The notes under the pieces are model-generated. The model was not told the DNA's origin, searched no databases, and saw nothing but the letters and a program-made list of their open reading frames with translations. Below are positions 6,858 through 8,578 of a stretch of DNA of 8,578 nucleotides, one piece after another. Numbering within the stretch: position 1 is the first letter of the stretch; each line of letters starts with the position of its first letter. Source of the DNA: Candidatus Babelota bacterium (GTDB lineage Bacteria; JAGOBX01); contig JAGOBX010000132.1 in the NCBI GenBank assembly GCA_017999075.1, forward strand, positions 1-8,578, written 5' to 3'. The position numbers and the translations under genes were made by a program.

Positions 6858-8175
6858 ATTCAGCCTCGTATAAAATTACTTTCATCCCAGGTTTAATCTC
6901 AAAGTCATTGTTATCTATAAGAATCTTTAAATGAAAAAGATATTCCGAAGATTCAAATTCAGGATATGCAGATATGATTTCACCGCCGATATTTTTATTC
7001 AATGCATCAACATAAACGCGTACGTTCTTTTTTTCCATACTTTTTTCAGCAGTTTCCTTTGAAACTAAAAACTCGGCATAAACATTAGATATATCAATTA
7101 TAACCGCTAATTTTCCTGATTCTGAAATATAATCATTTTCTCTGACAACAACATCTTTAGCATACCCTGAAACCGGTGAATAAATTTTTATATACTTCAA
7201 TTTTTCTTTCATCCTATCAATATCAAAATTTTTTTTAGATATATTATGTTCCGCTATATCCAAATCTATCTGCCTCGGAATTTCATTAGCTATTTTAATG
7301 TCTAATTCTGATTTATCAAAATTAAGTTTTGAAATTTCAAGTTGATTTTTTTTCTTTAAAAATTCTTTTTCTGACATTCCATTATTTTCAAAAATCAGTT
7401 TTTCCGCAGCAAACCCTGCAAGAGCATCTTCATAGTTGCGTTTACTTATATTCACGGCAATCTTTAATTTTTCAAGTTCAGATTCTGATTTTCCTGATTT
7501 CAATTTTTCCAAATCAAGATAAAGTTTTTTTAAATCATACTCTGACGATTTAATATCTTCAAGCAATTTTTTATCATCTATTTCACATATCATTGAATTT
7601 ATTGAAACAAACTGCCCTTCTTTTAAATTAATCTGTTTTATAAAACCGCTAACCTTACTTGTAACAGCAATTTCATTATATGGAAAAATAAACCCTTCGT
7701 AAATATTCTTGGCATCACCAGCTTTACATTCTTCATTTTTTTCCACTTTTTTATCAGGTTCAATATTAATAATTGAATTTTCCAAGTCATTGATGAACTG
7801 ATTTATTTTTTTATCATCTTCTGCTGTTTTAATATCAATATATATATTTTCTATTGTTGATGAATTGGTGTCTTCACTCATTATAATATTCTTTTCTTTA
7901 GATTTTATATCTTTTAAATTTTCATTTTCCCAAGTTTCTGTCTTTAGTATGGAAGTTTCATTATTCCGAATTTCATTTACAGATTCTATTTGAAGTTTAG
8001 CATTTTTAATTTTATCAAGCAAAGCTTTGATATAAGTATCGTCTGAAATATCAGAATAATCATTATCTGAAGCAGAAACTATTGTTGAACAAAAAAATAT
8101 TGAAGTCAAAAAAATAATAATAATCTGATAAAATAAAATGCTGTTTTTTAGTTTTAATTTCATAATAAAATTCAT
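6847..8175 (-). CDS. Periplasmic adaptor (membrane fusion / HlyD-AcrA type) protein with long N-terminal extension
   Basis: Proteins of this family connect an inner-membrane exporter (RND, ABC or MFS) to an outer-membrane TolC-type channel. The 442 residues begin with a Sec signal peptide (KLKLK, hydrophobic 13-32, likely cleavage after VSA at 35; no lipobox). Next comes an unrecognised, charged, Asn/Lys/Glu-rich extension (about 36-157). The first half of the lipoyl domain follows (160-200, with SGFIKQINLKEGQFV), then a long helical hairpin (about 203-325), the second lipoyl half (328-362, SPVSGYAKDVVVREND) and a beta-barrel ending in FEIKPGMKVILYE. A GGAG stands only 1 nt before this ATG but 13 nt before a second ATG at 8163, so the start could be four residues later; the signal peptide survives either way. 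It follows another adaptor gene by 46 nt and overlaps trpF. The exporter partner is not in the window, so the substrate is unknown. Confidence 0.85.
   Translation of the reverse strand: MNFIMKLKLKNSILFYQIIIIFLTSIFFCSTIVSASDNDYSDISDDTYIKALLDKIKNAKLQIESVNEIRNNETSILKTETWENENLKDIKSKEKNIIMSEDTNSSTIENIYIDIKTAEDDKKINQFINDLENSIINIEPDKKVEKNEECKAGDAKNIYEGFIFPYNEIAVTSKVSGFIKQINLKEGQFVSINSMICEIDDKKLLEDIKSSEYDLKKLYLDLEKLKSGKSESELEKLKIAVNISKRNYEDALAGFAAEKLIFENNGMSEKEFLKKKNQLEISKLNFDKSELDIKIANEIPRQIDLDIAEHNISKKNFDIDRMKEKLKYIKIYSPVSGYAKDVVVRENDYISESGKLAVIIDISNVYAEFLVSKETAEKSMEKKNVRVYVDALNKNIGGEIISAYPEFESSEYLFHLKILIDNNDFEIKPGMKVILYEAEFEN
6864..6867 (-). promoter_or_regulatory. Shine-Dalgarno deciding the TTG start of trpF
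   Basis: GAGG on the minus strand, 6 nt before the TTG codon, lies within the last codons of the upstream adaptor gene. It supports the non-ATG start and translational coupling. Confidence 0.7.
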
Positions 8176-8221
8176 TCTCCAAAAATAATTATCTATTCAT
8201 ATTTCCCATTATTAAAATATA
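8176..8221. other. Short gap between the two adaptor genes
   Basis: Forty-six nt of AT-rich DNA with only the GGAG (8177-8180) of the following gene. I see neither a terminator nor a paired -35/-10, which fits one transcript across both adaptor genes. Confidence 0.45.
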
Positions 8222-8578
8222 TTATTGAACAATTTTAACCAGCATCCCGGGTTTAAATTGATATTCTTTATTTTCTTTTATTAAAACCCTTACCCTTAAT
8301 GTTCCTGTTGCAGAATCCACATCAGGAAAAACCGAATACAGCTCACCCTTAACTTTTTTCTTTATTATAGGCGCATAAATTTCAAATGTTTTACTTTTAT
8401 AATATTCTTCAATTTTGTCAACTGAAACATTCAGTTCAGCGTATATTTTTGAAATATCGGTAATAACGGCGATCTTACCATTTTCGTTAACAAAATCCCC
8501 TTCTTTCACCATAACTTCTTTAACAAAACCTGAAATTTCCGATTTAATAAAAACTCCTTCCATTTTTTTTTTCAATTT
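8222..8578 (-). CDS. Second periplasmic adaptor (HlyD/AcrA type), C-terminal part only, cut by the window edge
   Basis: The 118 visible residues are the end of a membrane-fusion protein: second lipoyl half (SGFVKEVMVKEGDFV, ISG at about 16-18 of the visible part), then a beta-barrel with the conserved ATGTLRVRVLI and FKPGMLVKIV. It runs in frame off the right edge, so its signal peptide, first lipoyl half and hairpin are outside. It is clearly related to the downstream adaptor: SG(F/Y), KEV/KDV, DIS and YAE line up without gaps over about 37 residues. The in-frame ATG near 8562 is unlikely to be the start because a protein from there would lack half of the lipoyl domain. A run of ten A in the coding strand lies at 8563-8572. 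It retains the conserved TGTLRVR strand that is altered in the downstream paralogue. Confidence 0.85.
   Translation of the reverse strand, partial: KLKKKMEGVFIKSEISGFVKEVMVKEGDFVNENGKIAVITDISKIYAELNVSVDKIEEYYKSKTFEIYAPIIKKKVKGELYSVFPDVDSATGTLRVRVLIKENKEYQFKPGMLVKIVQ

Noticed and set aside
8560-8562. ATG as the true start of the right-edge adaptor gene
   Set aside because: No Shine-Dalgarno, the frame is open to the window edge, and the product would lack the first lipoyl half and the hairpin.
1-8578. tRNA, rRNA, riboswitch, CRISPR array, insertion sequence or attachment site
   Set aside because: Coding sequence covers nearly the whole window and the gaps (at most about 125 nt) show no such structure, regular spaced repeat or transposase remnant.

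Overview
The window is AT-rich and carries bacterial chromosomal DNA with every gene on the minus strand, so transcription runs from high to low coordinates. It encodes flagellar basal-body proteins, periplasmic adaptor proteins with a signal peptide, a tryptophan-biosynthesis enzyme and a flavin-linked 2-hydroxyacid dehydrogenase. This points to a motile, diderm (two-membrane) bacterium. The flagellar proteins would fit a low-GC spirochaete-like or similar lineage, but I cannot place the organism from sequence alone.

Right part (6270-8578): two consecutive genes for membrane-fusion/periplasmic adaptor proteins (the upstream one is cut by the window edge and shows only its C-terminal part), then trpF, which starts with TTG inside the end of the second adaptor gene. 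The spacing (46 nt, then an 11-nt overlap) suggests one transcript. Middle (4744-6269): a FAD-linked 2-hydroxyacid dehydrogenase of the GlcD type, with its own good promoter in the 125-nt gap after trpF.

Left part (1-4724): fliF-fliG-fliH-fliI, preceded by a textbook sigma70-like promoter. FliF forms the MS-ring in the inner membrane, FliG the rotor/switch layer bound to its C-terminus, FliH the stator that regulates the export ATPase, and FliI the ATPase itself (cut by the left edge after about 359 residues). fliE is not upstream of fliF in this window; the flagellar genes begin at fliF.

Most of the window is ordinary conserved machinery. The points I would look at again are the adaptor-adaptor-trpF arrangement, a long odd N-terminal extension on the complete adaptor, an atypical loop in TrpF, a perfect 15-bp in-frame duplication in the first membrane segment of FliF, and the fliH/fliI junction, where a single stop codon separates two genes lying in one continuous reading frame. 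I found no convincing new system, RNA gene, CRISPR array or mobile element.
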